Origin: Prunella strophiata
Taxonomy: Eukaryota > Chordata > Aves > Passeriformes > Prunellidae
Length of the DNA stretch: 64,000 bases
Assembly (NCBI GenBank): GCA_036583965.1
Contig: JAZBQD010000001.1
Coordinates: 30,600,597-30,664,596, forward strand
Reading direction: 5' to 3'
Shown: positions 1 to 13,752 of the stretch, piece by piece
Layout: each line of letters starts with the position of its first letter
How positions within the stretch are numbered: position 1 is the stretch's first letter
Notes under the pieces: model-generated
The model's database searches: none
Told to the model about the DNA's origin: nothing
The model's input: the letters and a program-made list of their open reading frames with translations, nothing else
Position numbers and translations under genes: made by a program

Positions 1-1371
1 ACCAATCTGAGCTAAGGGCACATAACATGTCAAAGGAGAGAAAGAAGCCCCTTAGACCCAGCTAAGTGATATTTGAAACTAATTCCAAGAACAGGAATTT
101 GTTCACAACTACGTTTCCTTTGGGTTGAGTAGTCCTGGGTAAGAAAGGAGAAAAATGTCACTATTTAACATTGTGCTTCATCCCTGTAAATCACTCAAAA
201 AACTGGAAGAGTAAGTGGTCTCATACTCTAGATGTTATCTGCCTATTCAAGTGTACTTATTTGGGACTCTGGTAATAGTGAAGGTTTCTCTCTGGTACTT
301 TTAATCTCAATTTAGACTGTTGACAGCTTGATGATAGCTTTTCCTAAAATTACTGGAAGAGACTTTGCCATTTCAGCAATATACCACTGAGTGAGCAAAA
401 TTCAAGAGCTTCTAAAAAGGATATTGGAGTGAAGGGGCAATTTAGCTTTATTTCCAATTTTAGGAAACACAAGAACAGAAAGGTTTGTTTATTGGTGTTT
501 TTCTGTTATTTTATGTACAGTATATAATTCCCTGTCAAATATAGAACAGTTTTCATTACCTTTGAGCTAAGCATTCAGTTAGAGCAACTTTAATTCTATG
601 GAATATCATCCAGGGTTAGGATTGTTTTGCACAAACACTGGCTCAAGCTCCAAATCACGTTTCTGAGTAAGCCTGTGCACCAGCAGAAAGAAAACTATTT
701 GTTTTCTCTACCACATACTGACTTTTGGCCCTAAGCTATTTTCCAAAGAGATTTGTATAGATTGCATTACTCTTAATATTCACAGGAATATTGTGACAGT
801 GACAGCATTGACATGTGACAGTTATGTCTTCAAGTACTGGTGACATATGCATCAGAAGTTCTTCTTGCAGTGGAAAGTAACTATACATACAAATAGCTTT
901 GAGGAAAGCTGTTTAAACTGGTTGGTAGCTTCAATTTTATAGGAACAGGTCACAAAATAACTCAGTAAAGAAATTCTAATGGTATTATTACAGAAGAAGC
1001 TTGTAGTTTTGCAAACCTTGAAGTCATTCAAGTTTTGCAGTATATCATGGTACGTGGTGTAAGACTTACAAGACAAATAAAGTTAGACTACTCACAGCTG
1101 CCCTGTTATGCATATAACCAAACATTTGTTAAACTGTGGGACCTCTCTTCATACTAACCGGTGTGTTTTGTCCAAATTCTTGTATTTGATTCTAAATGGA
1201 CTGCAAAAAGAGTACTAGATTTCAAAGCATGTTCATCAAAATTACATATATTGTAGAAGATGAAGCAGGAAGAAAAACACCCACAACCAACCAAAAAAAA
1301 AAACCCCACAACAGCACATCTAAAACTAAATTTGAGAGCAACAATACACCAAATCTTCAACTATTCTAACC

Positions 1372-1403
1372 TATTACCTGACCAAGGGAATGGTCAGGTA
1401 ATA
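1372..1403. repeat. Perfect 13-bp inverted repeat, 6-nt loop
   Basis: Positions 1372-1384 and 1391-1403 are exact reverse complements, separated by AGGGAA. The arms contain the core TTACCTGACCA / TGGTCAGGTAA. A 13-bp perfect stem with a tight loop can fold as DNA cruciform or RNA hairpin. It has no T-run after it and is not in a gene, so a terminator role is not suggested. The flanks do not resemble a transposon end. Confidence 0.9.
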
Positions 1404-2635
1404 ACAACTTTATTTGCAATGTATTTGAGCTCAGCCAAAGGGTTCAAATGGGCTGGCTGGGGTTTGTCACCCACCTCAACACACTGGCATGTTCTGGAAA
1501 ACCAAGAGGAGGCACAGCACCCCTACCAGGAAAGGAGGCTGCTCTTGATGGAAGGGGACTTCCCCACTCTCCTTGCTCCACAGCCAAGCAGACTTAGCCA
1601 TGAGTTAGCAGTTGTCTTTGCTAAACTCCAGCATAAATAAGAGTCATTTTAATGAACAGAAAAAAAATAACCCATTTCGAAGAAAATTGTCAACCACACA
1701 CCAACAACTAGCTCTCAAGAGTGGAGGAATCTAATTAGACTACACAAAAAAAAGCTAATTTGTTTAATCCCTGAATTCTACTTTTCAAGGAATAAAAAAT
1801 GCAATACTTGGATGGTACTAGTAAGGGAACATCATGTGTAGTATCAGGACATACTGTACATCTCCTGCATCAAAACAAATTTGTAAAGACCAGTGATTAA
1901 AAAAAAAAAGCTGCGCTAGTTTTGGCAGTCACACAAGTTCCTTCAAACATGTTAGCTGTTGAAGGAAGTAAAGGGGGAACTCAGACAAGTCAATCCTCCT
2001 TGAATCATGTTTTGAGAAGGAAAAATTTAAATGACTCTGCTATCCAAATTATATCTCTCTACTGGACATTTCATTTTTGTATTTCTAAATAGAGGTGTAA
2101 ACAAAAACCCCACTTCTAACACTTTTAAATCTAATCAATAATACAAGTATTTCAGCTATAATCAAGAGCATAACTTTGACATCAGCAAATATTCATTCCA
2201 ATATTTTAGCAGCTTTTTTCAGATGTGATGCTACTAATACAGTAGCCAAATTATTGTAGTACTAGGACAACAAGGAGAACAGTGATCTTATATTCTGGTT
2301 GGCCTTCTAACTTCAATAACCTTTAACAAGAAAGGAAAGAGAATTTTTCACATTTAACAGAAGTAGTGGAGCTAAAGATTCAAAGCATTTCAAATTCAAA
2401 GCATTCCCTTATTCTCTTGTAAGAGAGATTATCACTTCTCACTTGAATTTACTTTACCTTTTGGTTTTCACTTAATGTTAAATTGCAAGGTTGAAAGCAG
2501 GGATCAAAAATGCAAATGAACACCAGATAATTCCTATGCATTTAGGCTTAATTGAGTGTAATCGATATGTCTGGTGTGCAGCCAAATTCAACTATTGTGA
2601 AAAGCACCTAATGTATGGACATTATTTTTGGACTA

Positions 2636-2668
2636 CTGAATGCCAGAAAATAATGAGCTGGCATTCAG
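2636..2668. repeat. Perfect 11-bp inverted repeat, 11-nt spacer
   Basis: CTGAATGCCAG at 2636-2646 is exactly mirrored by CTGGCATTCAG at 2658-2668, with an AT-rich 11-nt spacer between. The pairing stops on both sides of the arms. It sits in unique sequence and I cannot assign it to a known element. Confidence 0.9.
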
Positions 2669-5600
2669 CTTTGGTGAATCAGCCCTTGAATTTTCATCTA
2701 AGAGCAGTTTTGAATTATTACCGAAGATAAGGTGTAAATGTGCAGGGGAATTTTATCCATGTTTCTCCCATGAATCATAAATGAGGAAAAAAATTACAGT
2801 CTAAATTGCACTTAAAAGGAATAAAGTCTTTTCATGTCATACATGATTTATCAAAATGATCTCATTTTAAGAGTACTGTGGTGTATCTTGATTAATAACA
2901 TTAGTAAGCATGATGAATGGCCTCTTTATTGGTAACACAGAATTTATTGGCAAAATCCCTACTTCTACCAAAAAGGGTGGGAAGTAAAACACACAGCAGT
3001 TAGTAACTTGCAGAGACAGCTTAAGTAAACTCTCTGCTATGTATTTTGCACTTACATATCCCTGAAAATCCTTAATTTGAGTTTATTCTCACTGCTCGTT
3101 CAGAGACAAGAGGTATTACCTAACTGGGGCAGCTCTAACCACTACAAAAGTCACTTTGCAGTTCTCTGCAAAACAAGCTGAACTCTGCATGTACTGTAAG
3201 AGGATGCAGTGTATTAAGGTCTTTCAAGAACATTGGTCCCATCCCCTTATGACCTTTTTCAATATCCTCTTCATTTTGCCTTAATATCCTAAATGCTTCC
3301 CTTCTTCCATTACTCCATCTTACCCTTCCCCCCCTTCTCCCTTTTTAAGCCTGCTCCAGCCTGCCCTAACTAATTTCCTTTTGGGCTGACAGATCAGAGG
3401 CCTTCCTACCACTGTTCCTTTTAGACCTGTGAAGCCCTCCTCGTAATCCTGCTGCTTGTCCACAATTAATCTTTCCAGTTGCCACATTATTAACACTACC
3501 ACCCACAGACAGAGGATGCCTGAGCACGGCTGGACACTCGCTCCCCACTGGAGCATCAAAGTTGTCAATCACACACCAGTCAGAAAGTTGCCTGCTGTCA
3601 ACATCAGAGGATTTCATACTCTCCTACCCGCTGATCAAACATTTTTCTTCAGAAGATTAATTCCAAGTCCCCACCCATTTCCTCCCATATCCTCTTTCCC
3701 TTTTAGGTTTACTCAATGATCCATCTTCTGTATGGAAAAGGAAGCAGTGTATAATAGAAATCCTTTCAAAACAAAAGTTCAGCAAAACTAAATTTAAATC
3801 CCAGCTGTTATCAACCTCTTCCCCCCCGTGCAAGTTAAACACCTTAAAGAGCTTGGATTAGACCTAGTCACAAATGCCTTTCTTTGATCAAAGGCTCCAA
3901 GACTTTACACAAATATAATCACAAGGCAATGACTGCATCTAAGGAGCCTGAATTGATTTGTTCTACTGTAACATATAGCATACAAAAACACCCACTAGGC
4001 TTTTTGACTTCCAAGACCATTCTTTTTCAACTTATATCACTCATAAGCCAAGAATTTTAGCATCATCTTAATATTTTTTTTCAAGGTCATTAGATAAAAA
4101 GTGAACTTCTTGCACAGTATTTGCCTTTTCTTTTTAAAAAGTGCATCTCAGCTACTTACACTTAAAAGCAGAAAAATACAAGAGATTCTTCAGCTCAGGT
4201 TCAGTTTAATAGGTTGAAGGGAAGTTACTATTACCACCTCTCCCTATTCATATGCCACATTCTAAAATATTCAGTTTTTATAAATTCAACTTTACTGCTC
4301 AAATGGCTCAGTATCTTTCACTACAGCTGGCACAGGCAGAATCTGTCCCTAAAGGAGCACCTTAACATGCTAGCCACACAGCAATACCCATTAATATAAT
4401 CCAGCAAGCAATGTATTCACTGTAAAACACAATGTTAGGTTTTAAAATAAGAATAAATTCATTTCAAATCACACTCCAAAATAAATTTAAAGTTCCTGAA
4501 TCTTATTCATCCCTTAAATAGATTCCTTAATGTTTTTTTATCTTTTAGGTAGGTACTAAAGAAAATCAAGAACTCAACAAATAACTCTCTGAAGTATAAA
4601 ACAATAAAGAAAACTCTGCTGGCCTTGCATCCTAATCTGAGACTGGGGAAGTAAATCCAAACAAGTATTATATATTCCACTTCTATTTCTCTGTCAGCAT
4701 CTTTACCTCCATATTCTGAGAACACACATGCTACCTTCTTTTCATTTACACTATGTAAGATTTAAGGGGCTCACATACAAGTAAAATAGTGGACAAAGCA
4801 AACCACAAATAAGTCTGTCATACCCCAAACCACAAACTCTGCACCTGCTGCTAGGGAATTCTGAGTTGTCATAGCCACCTGTTCTTTGAAATTCCTTGTG
4901 AAGTGAACCACAAATGAATTTTGAGATGCTAGAACCTTTTTCTAAGTCCCCACCTCACCAACACCCAAACATGACATTTATTGAATTTCACTTCATTGTC
5001 CAACAGTTCTGAAGGAGTGAAAGAGAAATATGGAGTTTTAGAGATTGCAGCATCAACAGAAGGTGCCAAAAGCATAGGTAAGTCAATGTGAAGGGAAGTA
5101 AACTGACAATGTATTAGATTCCAAGTTTCCTTCAGTCATTCCCTGCAACACGTTTCAACCAACTACATAACAACTACAAAACATAGCAGTAGTGGAGTAA
5201 TTGCCAAGATTCCTGCTATGCTATGGCATAGCAACAGTTCATAAGCTGCATACAAACACTGATGCAGAACTCAAATACACATTACAAATGATACTGTAAC
5301 TCATTACTTTTCATGGTCCTTTATTTTGAAATCAGGTAACTCAGAACTTCTCTACCTCCTTTTGCCAATCTGATACACACACATTCTTCAAAAGCACAGA
5401 CAAAATCATCAAGCTAAGTTGCTTCTTTAGACAGGAACTTTCAAGACTGTTCCATAAATTAAATCAGTAATGCAATATCATCACTTTCAAGCACATTCAA
5501 TGGCAATCAGAGAAATAGAGAACCATGTATTCATTTCACAGGCCAGGGACAATTGTTTGCAATGCTAGAGCACTTATTTTGCTTTGCTATTCATTCTGAT

Positions 5601-6874
5601 ACCTTCTGCATGCCTTAGTTTTTTAGGAAAATGTTGCAAAAAAAAAAATGAAAGCTAGATCCTAAAATGTATAAGCTTTACTTCAATGACTGTTGATAAG
5701 TTGTGCTGACCTCCTTACTCAACAGGCAACAGGAATTAAGAAACTGGAAGGTTAAAAATGCTTTCAAGGCATCTTCATTCTGTCATGTGGGAATAGAGCT
5801 CAATTGCAGTTCAAGCCTCTTGTCACTCTATTCAGTCAGCAGAAGGGGGTGCTGCAGTGTAACCTATTTAAAATGCAAATAGAGTAACTTCTGTAGCAGC
5901 AGATTAAAACTAGCATGTTATTCACTTGGCATACCCACAGCATGCTGAATGCTGGAATCAGACTTGTCACTGCACACCACAGGTTATTAATAGAGCTCAG
6001 AATGGTGTTACTAAATGTGCAAGTGAAAAGCAAATAAACAAAAATGGATTTATCTGTGGTATTTGTTCTCCTGGAGAATTCAGCAAGGCCTGCCTCACAC
6101 TGCACATTTGTTTATCCAAGATCACTGAGGCTCAATTTTGTTGTTTATTTTTTTTCTTTTTTCCTCAATTATTTGATTGACAGGCACTTACCACAGCCAG
6201 AGACACTGGGATATGTGATCTATAACACTAATATTATAGAGAAAAGCACATTTTTTTTACAACCTTGGCAAACATATACATACACAGGGAAGACTCTATG
6301 GTGCACAGCTGCTACTCTCTAATAGGCCTTTCTGGACTCTGGTGAACTACCAACACATGAAAAAACACAAAGTTAAAGGGTTCAGCAGAATCAAATCAAC
6401 ACATTGTGCTATGGCTTTACACTTCATCTTCCTACAATGTCAGGTGTCAGGGCAGGCAAATGGGTTTCCCCTCTATATTCAAGCCAATTCCTCTGTTCTT
6501 CATCTCGATCTCTCAGAGATTCATCAAAAATGCGATTTAATTACATCTCCTCCCCTCCTCCCCCTCCCAAAAAGAGTGTAAACATGACTCCTTTTTATCT
6601 CCTGATACATCTGGACAAGTAGACAATGTGCTAAAACAAAATAAATCTGCCCTGACAGTCACATCAAAGGGTTCAGCTAGGGGCTTGCAGCTACTTAAGG
6701 CACAGGAATGTTGTTGCTAAGCATCGCTCTACAACCTATCAGTCCCTTAAAGAAGAGCTTTTTTCTTTCAGAGGGAGATGAGGAAAGCTGGAGAGTGGGA
6801 ACCAGACTGCAAAGGGAGATTGGGGATTTTGGAGGATTTTAAAGCTTAAAGTGAATTGTGTGAAGAAAAGGGGG

Positions 6875-6893
6875 TTTGTTTTGTTTTGTTTTG
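6875..6893 (+). repeat. TTTTG microsatellite
   Basis: Just under four tandem copies of a TTTTG pentamer follow a short G run. It is an ordinary simple repeat, likely variable between individuals. Confidence 0.85.
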
Positions 6894-9800
6894 CCTCTTG
6901 ACATACAGTCCACATTTGGGGGAGGAAGGAAAGTAGGGAAAGAAGGAGGGGTTAAAGCTTGTTGATGAAATATCTTGTGAATTATCCCTTTGGATAAAAC
7001 CAAGAAAAGTCTTTGATATCCTTTTTCAAATCCCTGTACTTACTGTAGATTTGAAATAGGAAGATTGTGACCAAAAGCAATAAGGCTGGGATACCAAGCC
7101 TGTTAAAAATATATTGTGAAATGCATCCATGCCCTGATTTTCTGTCAAGTGTTTGATAAATATGTTTATGCTCCTGAAGAGGTGAAGCCCAGAACAATGT
7201 CCATATCCAATAAACATGCTCTAGAGAGAAAGGAAACTTTTGATACATATGCACATAGCACAATTTGCTGCTCAATTTACTAGTGGAAACTGCTCTCTTT
7301 AGGGAGAAGGTTCACTGAAATCTTCAGTCTTCCACACCGTGCCTTGCTGGACTCGATTTGCATGTTTAGTGCTTAAACCTCCAAAGGAAGGCTAAACCAT
7401 GCTAAAACCAGACCTTAGGACTCTACTCATTCAAAACACAGCCACAACTAAATGGACAGCTGAAAATTCAAATTAGGCTCCCTCTCAAAGATGTAGAAAC
7501 ATATCCAAGGCAGATAGACAATCCAGCACAATCCAGCCTGGAAAGTATAAAACACTCCATTTCAAAGCTTAATTATCCTGAAGGTAAGCTAAGAAAACCA
7601 GGATGTTGGTTACAGCAACATTGAGGCATTAACATATCTTTGGCTTTTAAAAACAGCTTAAAAAAAATCCTTTTCCCTTTTTAAAAATTAAACAAAGAAA
7701 ACATGAAATGGACTCATTCTACATGCAGGGTAACTATCAAGAACACGAACAATTACTGAGCCCATGATATTACACAAATAAATAACACTTAGCATTATCT
7801 TCAGCACAACCATATTTATTAAACAGTGACTGAGGGCAGCAGTAACCATTTTTATTGTCCCATACAGCTCTTATTTTCTAATTAAACAGAAGGTTATTTC
7901 CACTGCCAATGCAGCTATTTATCTTATTTGAGTGTTACATAATATTTTTTGCCAGCCAAGCCTGACTATAAAGTGTTCTGTGTGGTGAACTGTGGCCCAA
8001 CTTGCTTTCCTGTTTGGTAATCATAGAAATGGGCCATTTCGTGCTGTGTTAATAAATAAACTTTTTGCAATTTCTCCTAAAACATGATAAAGCTTATACT
8101 TTGTCCTTCCCTCTAGCTTCAATACAAGGGCAATGAGCTGTATTATTAAAGATATAGGTCAAGCAAACCTGATGATTTCAATCCTGTGGGGTGCTTTAGA
8201 AACTATTGTCATATTACTGAGATCATTCTGCTGTTCCTAATTATTCCTCTTGGTTGCCTCACATTTCAAGTGATTTTTCTCACACTTATGTCAAAATTTA
8301 TAAGCTGCTCCCTGTAACAACACTACATTATTTCCTCACTTGTTAGGGTAATATAGGACAGAAACTAGGAGAATGCTTTAATCTAGCTGACAAGGATAAT
8401 GTAGTCTAGAAATGTAATAAACTTTGCATTCTACTACAAAGTTGTGGTTTTTCTCCCTACCATGAAACATTTCATATAGATAGACATCTTAGAAAAACTA
8501 ATTGCTACAATAACTTGCATATCCTCTTATCTGAGTTGCTTTTATCAGGAAAAATGTATCAGCATTAAAGCGTTCACTCCAATAGCTTGTGCATTCTCCT
8601 TATTCCCATAATTGCTATTCCACAACATTCTGTTGACTGTACTGTAAAACTACATGCTGCTGAAGGAAACCTATTTCCAAGAAATCTGTGCATCACCCTA
8701 GCAGTGCAAAACATCTGTAATTAACAGGCTGGGCTTTAACAGTGCTGTAACACATCTTGGGCTGACTGGCACAAAATTTTATTTGCACTAAGTAGCTTGA
8801 GACTGGGAAAACATAAAATCAACTTTACGTGATAGTTCCATGTTCTATAGTGGTTTTTCTGAAGGATTTCAGAATTTAAGGAAAGCTGCCAGTGGAAAAG
8901 GTAGTCTAATGAAAGATTTGAATTTTAAAGACACTGTGGGTACTGCTTACTGCAGGATCTAACCTATTTCCTTCAGAACATCCTTAAGGTTACAAAATTA
9001 TGGTACCCTCCTCCCCCTACCCCCACAGAAACAAACAAACAAAGCAAAAATTCCCAATAAACAAACTAAAACACAATTCCAGTTAGAAAATGTCATATGA
9101 ATAACTCAAACATGATCATCCATACTAATATTTCTAGGGATAATTTTGGTGAATCTGTTTGTACCAGCAAATTGCTGTGTTTGTCAAATGTCCAATGGCT
9201 TTTAAAATGCTTTTAAGTCAGCAGCAAACTGAAAAAAACCCAGATCACAACAATATGAGTGCAGAGCATCAAAGCCATCAGACAATAAAATAGGAATAGG
9301 AGCACTGGTCTATAATGGCAACCTTTAAAGGGACTTTCTCCAGATAAATGAAAAACATTTAATTGAGCATGCACATAGGAAACAGAGAAGAGGCAAAGAT
9401 GAAGCTAGTGTTGTCCCAATCAGAAATACTCAGCAACAGCATTGTCAAGGAAAAAAAAAAAAGGAAAATACCAATAATTTCTGGGTTTGCCTCTGTTCCT
9501 ACTTCTGTCCCTTCTACCTTCCTTTAAAGAGGTGATGACCTGACTGAAGGTAAACTTCAGATGGTTTGAGGTGTGTGGGTGGGGAGGGATCAAGAAGCAG
9601 AAACAGAATCTTCTGAAGGCTTTCACTTCTGGATCCCAATTAGAAGAACTGGAATCCCTGCCATGGCCTGAGAGCTAGCCAGGGTGAACTATTCACACAT
9701 TTCTAAAGTGAGATTTCCCTCTTCTATGATGGACTTCCTTCCCAGACAAAAGACCCAGCATGTATGAAAAACACACTTTGTCTCTTTTTCTTTTCATCTA

Positions 9801-11442
9801 CCACCTCTCAATAGGTAAAATTGTCTTGAAAGCTGATGATTTTATAAATGTGTCTAGGTTCAGATTTTTTTTCCTCAGTGGACAGCCCCAAGAAGGTAAT
9901 GCAACAGCCACACTTAAAAATTTGGAAAAACAACATTTAGGCCTTACCTTATGGCTTCAGAATACAAACACTGAAATTTTAGGGATATAAATGATGTGAT
10001 TAATCAATATCTTATTAATTTGTAAAGCTTAGAAAAGCTTTCTGCTTAGAAAAAAGAAACAATCTCTGATGGAAATGTTTAACCACAGGACCAGGAATTA
10101 ATTTTAGGATCTTCACAAATGAATGCATGAGAGATAAGAAATCACTACACAAAGGTATTAAACTACAAAAAGCAGTACTCAATCAGTACATTTTTACATA
10201 GTTTTTGGCGAATCAAAATAAATGAAAACCAATGGAAAAAAATTGACTCTAGAAAAGGAAAAAGCAATCAAAATAGTTATGAAAAATGTGAATCTATCAA
10301 TTTGTTAAAAGTCCAGTTTTGTAGAAACACAAAACTGGGGTATAGAAAAAACATTGTCACAGCACTTTTGCTTTAGGTTTTCTTAACATTCAAGTAATTT
10401 CCTACATAAAGTAGCTCAGAGCTGTCTGAGACTTCTTGTCCATGTTTCAGGAATGCCTAACAAGCTGCATAACACAGCTAACCTAACTAATTTTTATAAT
10501 TACTTTTCTTGAACTTACTCATAAATAATGTCCACTTGAAAGATACCTTCATCCAAACGAAAGGAGAGAAAAAACAGCTGGAGAGTTGATTTATCTCAAA
10601 ATGTGTTTTCCAAGTTCTACGTGTGGACCTTTGGAGCTCATTCTTGCCATGAAATACTCGTGAGGTTTTCTTCATTGAGGTGATGGATTTAATGAATACT
10701 GTCCTGAAATGCATTGGGTTTTGTCTCTTCAGGAGGCTTTCCATGCTCCCCTTAAAGAAATGCTCTAACTAGTTGCCCCTATTCATAAAATCCAGAAAGC
10801 ACTTAACAAAGTTTATCCCTCAGCTCAAAACACTGCTATGCAAAACTTCAGCACATATTACAATTCAGAGATGAGGGGAAGGTTTTTTGTCAGACAGGGT
10901 AACTGCTCATTTATAGGGCTGCTGAACTTTTCTTGGTTTCAGGCTGTTACCATGGTTACCTACACAGTTGATGTGCACTGAGCACTTCCAGCCTTGGCTA
11001 AAAAAATCTGCCATCTATGTACAGTCTGTCACCATTCTGGGAAATCTGTTCCAACAAATCAGTGCTGCCATTAAAATTGTTCTTTTTTTTTTCCTACCCT
11101 GGGTGTGTAAGCTGGTTCTTCTCATATCCACTGCCCATGTGAGATGGAAACTCCAAATCTTATTCCTTGTGCTGCTGTTCACTTGAGGTGCTACTATTGA
11201 TATATTGTGATCAACCCTTCACACCCCCTTGGCTACCCAAGACAGACAGAATTCCCTGGAATTTCTCACCATAACATGTCATCCAGTCTTCTGAGAAATC
11301 ATGTGCCTTGTTCCCTCCATTCTGTCTTCAGTGTCCCATCAACTTAATAGAACCACAGACTTATTCAAATCTAAACATGGTGTTCTCATAGCTATTATAC
11401 CATTAAAAAGTACAATTATAATGTCTAAATTTCCCCTTTATG

Positions 11443-11462
11443 TGATACTCTAAAGAGTATCA
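11443..11462. repeat. Perfect 9-bp inverted repeat, 2-nt centre
   Basis: TGATACTCT at 11443-11451 pairs with AGAGTATCA at 11454-11462 around a central AA, giving a 20-bp near-palindrome in unique AT-rich DNA. Chance origin is possible at this length. Confidence 0.85.
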
Positions 11463-12271
11463 GATGTTTCTATTGAAATTTAATTTTTTTTTTTATGTTT
11501 TATCTCACTCACAAAAAGGTTACACACAGCACTGGGCAAAAGCCTGATCTCCATTAAAGGATGTCTACTTCATCAACAAAATAACCTGTTCACTGGTACT
11601 TTAATTTGCTGTACATATGCCATGTTGAATTTGTACTATTCTACCTCCTTAAAGAAAATAATGTATTATCATATTTGATAATTATATTACAAAAAATAAT
11701 CGAAATCCTTGTTGTTATCAACACTGCTGGCACTGACCAAAGAGAAGATGGGCTAAAGAAACACATCTTTCTTCCCCTCCTCTTGTCATCTGTCTCTCAT
11801 TCTTCCCACCTGCAGCTGAATCTTGTCAATAAGATGACACATTCAGACAAAGCATAAAATGACAGAATGTAACAAATATATTGTGAATTGTAATATTTTC
11901 CACAGAAGTTGGAGGTACTCTCATTTCAGAATATTAGAAACAGCAAAGGAACCCTGAAATTTTCAGGTAGAAGTATGGATCACTAAACTGAGTGACTAGA
12001 GGGTGTGGAAAGAATATTTTCCTTTTCCATACCCCAAATATAAAAATCTAGGTATCAACAATATTGCTACCACAGGCAAACAACTCAGAATTACTTCAGA
12101 TGAAGTAAAACTGCTGAGGAAATGAAGCTAAACAGAAAGAGAATATAAGTCTGGGTTGTACAGTGGGTAACTTCAAGAGCTGCTTGCATTCATGTTCATT
12201 CATGTATTCAAGTGCATACAATAATTGTGTAAAATGACATTTATCCAAAATTATTCCACTGTACTTACATA

Positions 12272-12515
12272 AATCACAGAACCACAGAACTGGTCAGGTT
12301 GGAAAGGTCACCTCCCTGCTCAAGCAGGCTTATCCCAGAGCACATGGCACAGGATTCAGTTCAGACAGTTTTTGAGCATCTCCAGTGAGGGAGACTCCAC
12401 AGCCTCTCTGGACAATTTGTTCCACTGCTCAGTCACCTGCACATTAGAAAGGTTCTTCCTCATATTTAGGTAGAACTTCCTGTGCAGCAGTTTCTGCCCA
12501 TTGCCTCTTGTTCTA
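12272..12515 (-). mobile_element. CR1 LINE 3'-end fragment (antisense)
   Basis: On the plus strand this reads as the reverse complement of an avian CR1 3' terminus. It begins with the ATCACAGAACCACAGAA type terminal repeat and the GGTTGGAAAGGTCACC motif. It continues through the segment ending in AGGGAGACTCCACAGCCTCTCT and then the stretch TTCCTCATATTTAGGTAGAACTTCC and CCCATTGCCTCTTGTTC. The element therefore runs on the minus strand with its 3' end at 12272, and is 5'-truncated after roughly 240 bp, as most CR1 copies are. It encodes nothing intact. The family assignment comes from remembered CR1 consensus features, and the exact subfamily is not resolved. The 60-codon plus-strand open frame that begins at 12482 starts inside it and is not a gene. 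Confidence 0.9.
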
Positions 12516-13732
12516 ACAGAGGTTACTTTTTCCTGTTTTTTCTGTGTTTATGGCTGTTGTTGTTGTGTTTGGCTTTTGCTGGAATTTTTTTCTTTTATCT
12601 ATTAATGCAGAAGTGTAACATAGGGGTTGTAGTAGAAAATGTAATGTGTAGATCTACTTTCTAGAACACTGAGTGAACTGTTCTATAACCACAAATTCTC
12701 AGACACCATAATGAAACAAAATGAAAAGAGCCAGTTTTCATATCTCTGTCTCCTCTGCTACAGTTATCCAGCTTCAGATATGGAATGACAAATAAATATT
12801 ATGGTAAATATCTTCAGACATTTAGATTTTAAAAAACCAATTTATTTCCAGTTACAGGCATTCGAAAACTTTTGGAAGAAATGCTAGAAAATATTATTCA
12901 TATCATTCTGTAGTTTTAGCACTGGACTTCAGCCTCAGCACCCACCTCATGGGATAACCTTTTTTGTTAGTATTATCTCTGTGGGCTGCATAAAGTCTCA
13001 AAGTCAAACCCAAGATGACATATTTTGACTAGTCACATCACAATTCAATTTATATTACTCATAACTTTAGATTAAGTCATTAGAAACAGACTGATGCACC
13101 AAAAGTTTCACACTTTGCAACGGAATTTCTACAACAGCGTTATGTAAAAAACTGAAACTGCTCAGTTTCTTAAAATGCAACTCTTGCATCTGGAGTTCAC
13201 TTATTTTCTCTCATTAAAGTACCTTTATGCTTTCCCCCCCCCGCCACTGAATCTGGCACTTTAGCTACAATATGATTCTATTACTCAGAAATACTTTATT
13301 TCTGCAATAAAACTGCACTTTCCACTTTTCCCCTGTCTCACCTAATAGTGAACGTCAAACCAAAAAACTGAAGTCAAAAACCCTGTTGATTCCACAGGCA
13401 GGAGATTACATGTTAATAGTGCAGGGCAGTACAGCAAAGCAGGAAAAGAAAAGTGTCCTCAACAATTTACATAGTTATATATATTGAATTTCTGGGTTTA
13501 ATGTTATTTATAATGTTTCTTGCAGTGCCATCATCACAAAGAGTAACTGAGAAGTGTCCAGTTATGTAACTGTCCTAACATTTGCCCTTTCATATTGCTC
13601 TCCCAGGAGGCACACCCAAAAGATGGTCCCTTTTTGACAATCTCACTTCCATGTGTTTTGGCTTGAGAAAACTGGAAGATATATGCCTTTCCCTTGCTGG
13701 TAGACACCTGTGGGCTAGCACCATTTCATTAA

Positions 13733-13752
13733 TTTCCTGTTGAAACAGGAAA
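13733..13752. repeat. Perfect 9-bp inverted repeat (STAT-like half sites)
   Basis: TTTCCTGTT at 13733-13741 and AACAGGAAA at 13744-13752 are exact reverse complements around GA. The arrangement carries two outward TTCC/GGAA cores, resembling paired STAT or ETS half sites. That functional reading is only an inference from motif shape. Confidence 0.85.

Larger units (their letters stand above)
1..12271. other. Unique AT-rich non-coding DNA, no gene seen
   Basis: About 12 kb of AT-rich, CpG-poor sequence with no frame that looks like an exon. Open frames here are at most about 126 codons, have no recognisable domain, and lack convincing paired splice sites. It contains short simple-repeat patches (a TTTTG run near 6875-6893 and an AAAC run near 9029-9043), a pyrimidine-rich stretch around 3290-3365 and two perfect inverted repeats (1372-1403, 2636-2668). 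The stretch around 7790-8060 has the mixed, motif-dense texture of a possible conserved element but nothing decisive. I see no LTR, SINE or DNA-transposon signature that I can name. Confidence 0.7.

Noticed and set aside
1260..1640. 126-codon plus-strand open frame
   Set aside because: It crosses the 1372-1403 hairpin, begins in a K/P-rich low-complexity stretch, and shows no domain, no upstream promoter and no splice context. Probably chance.
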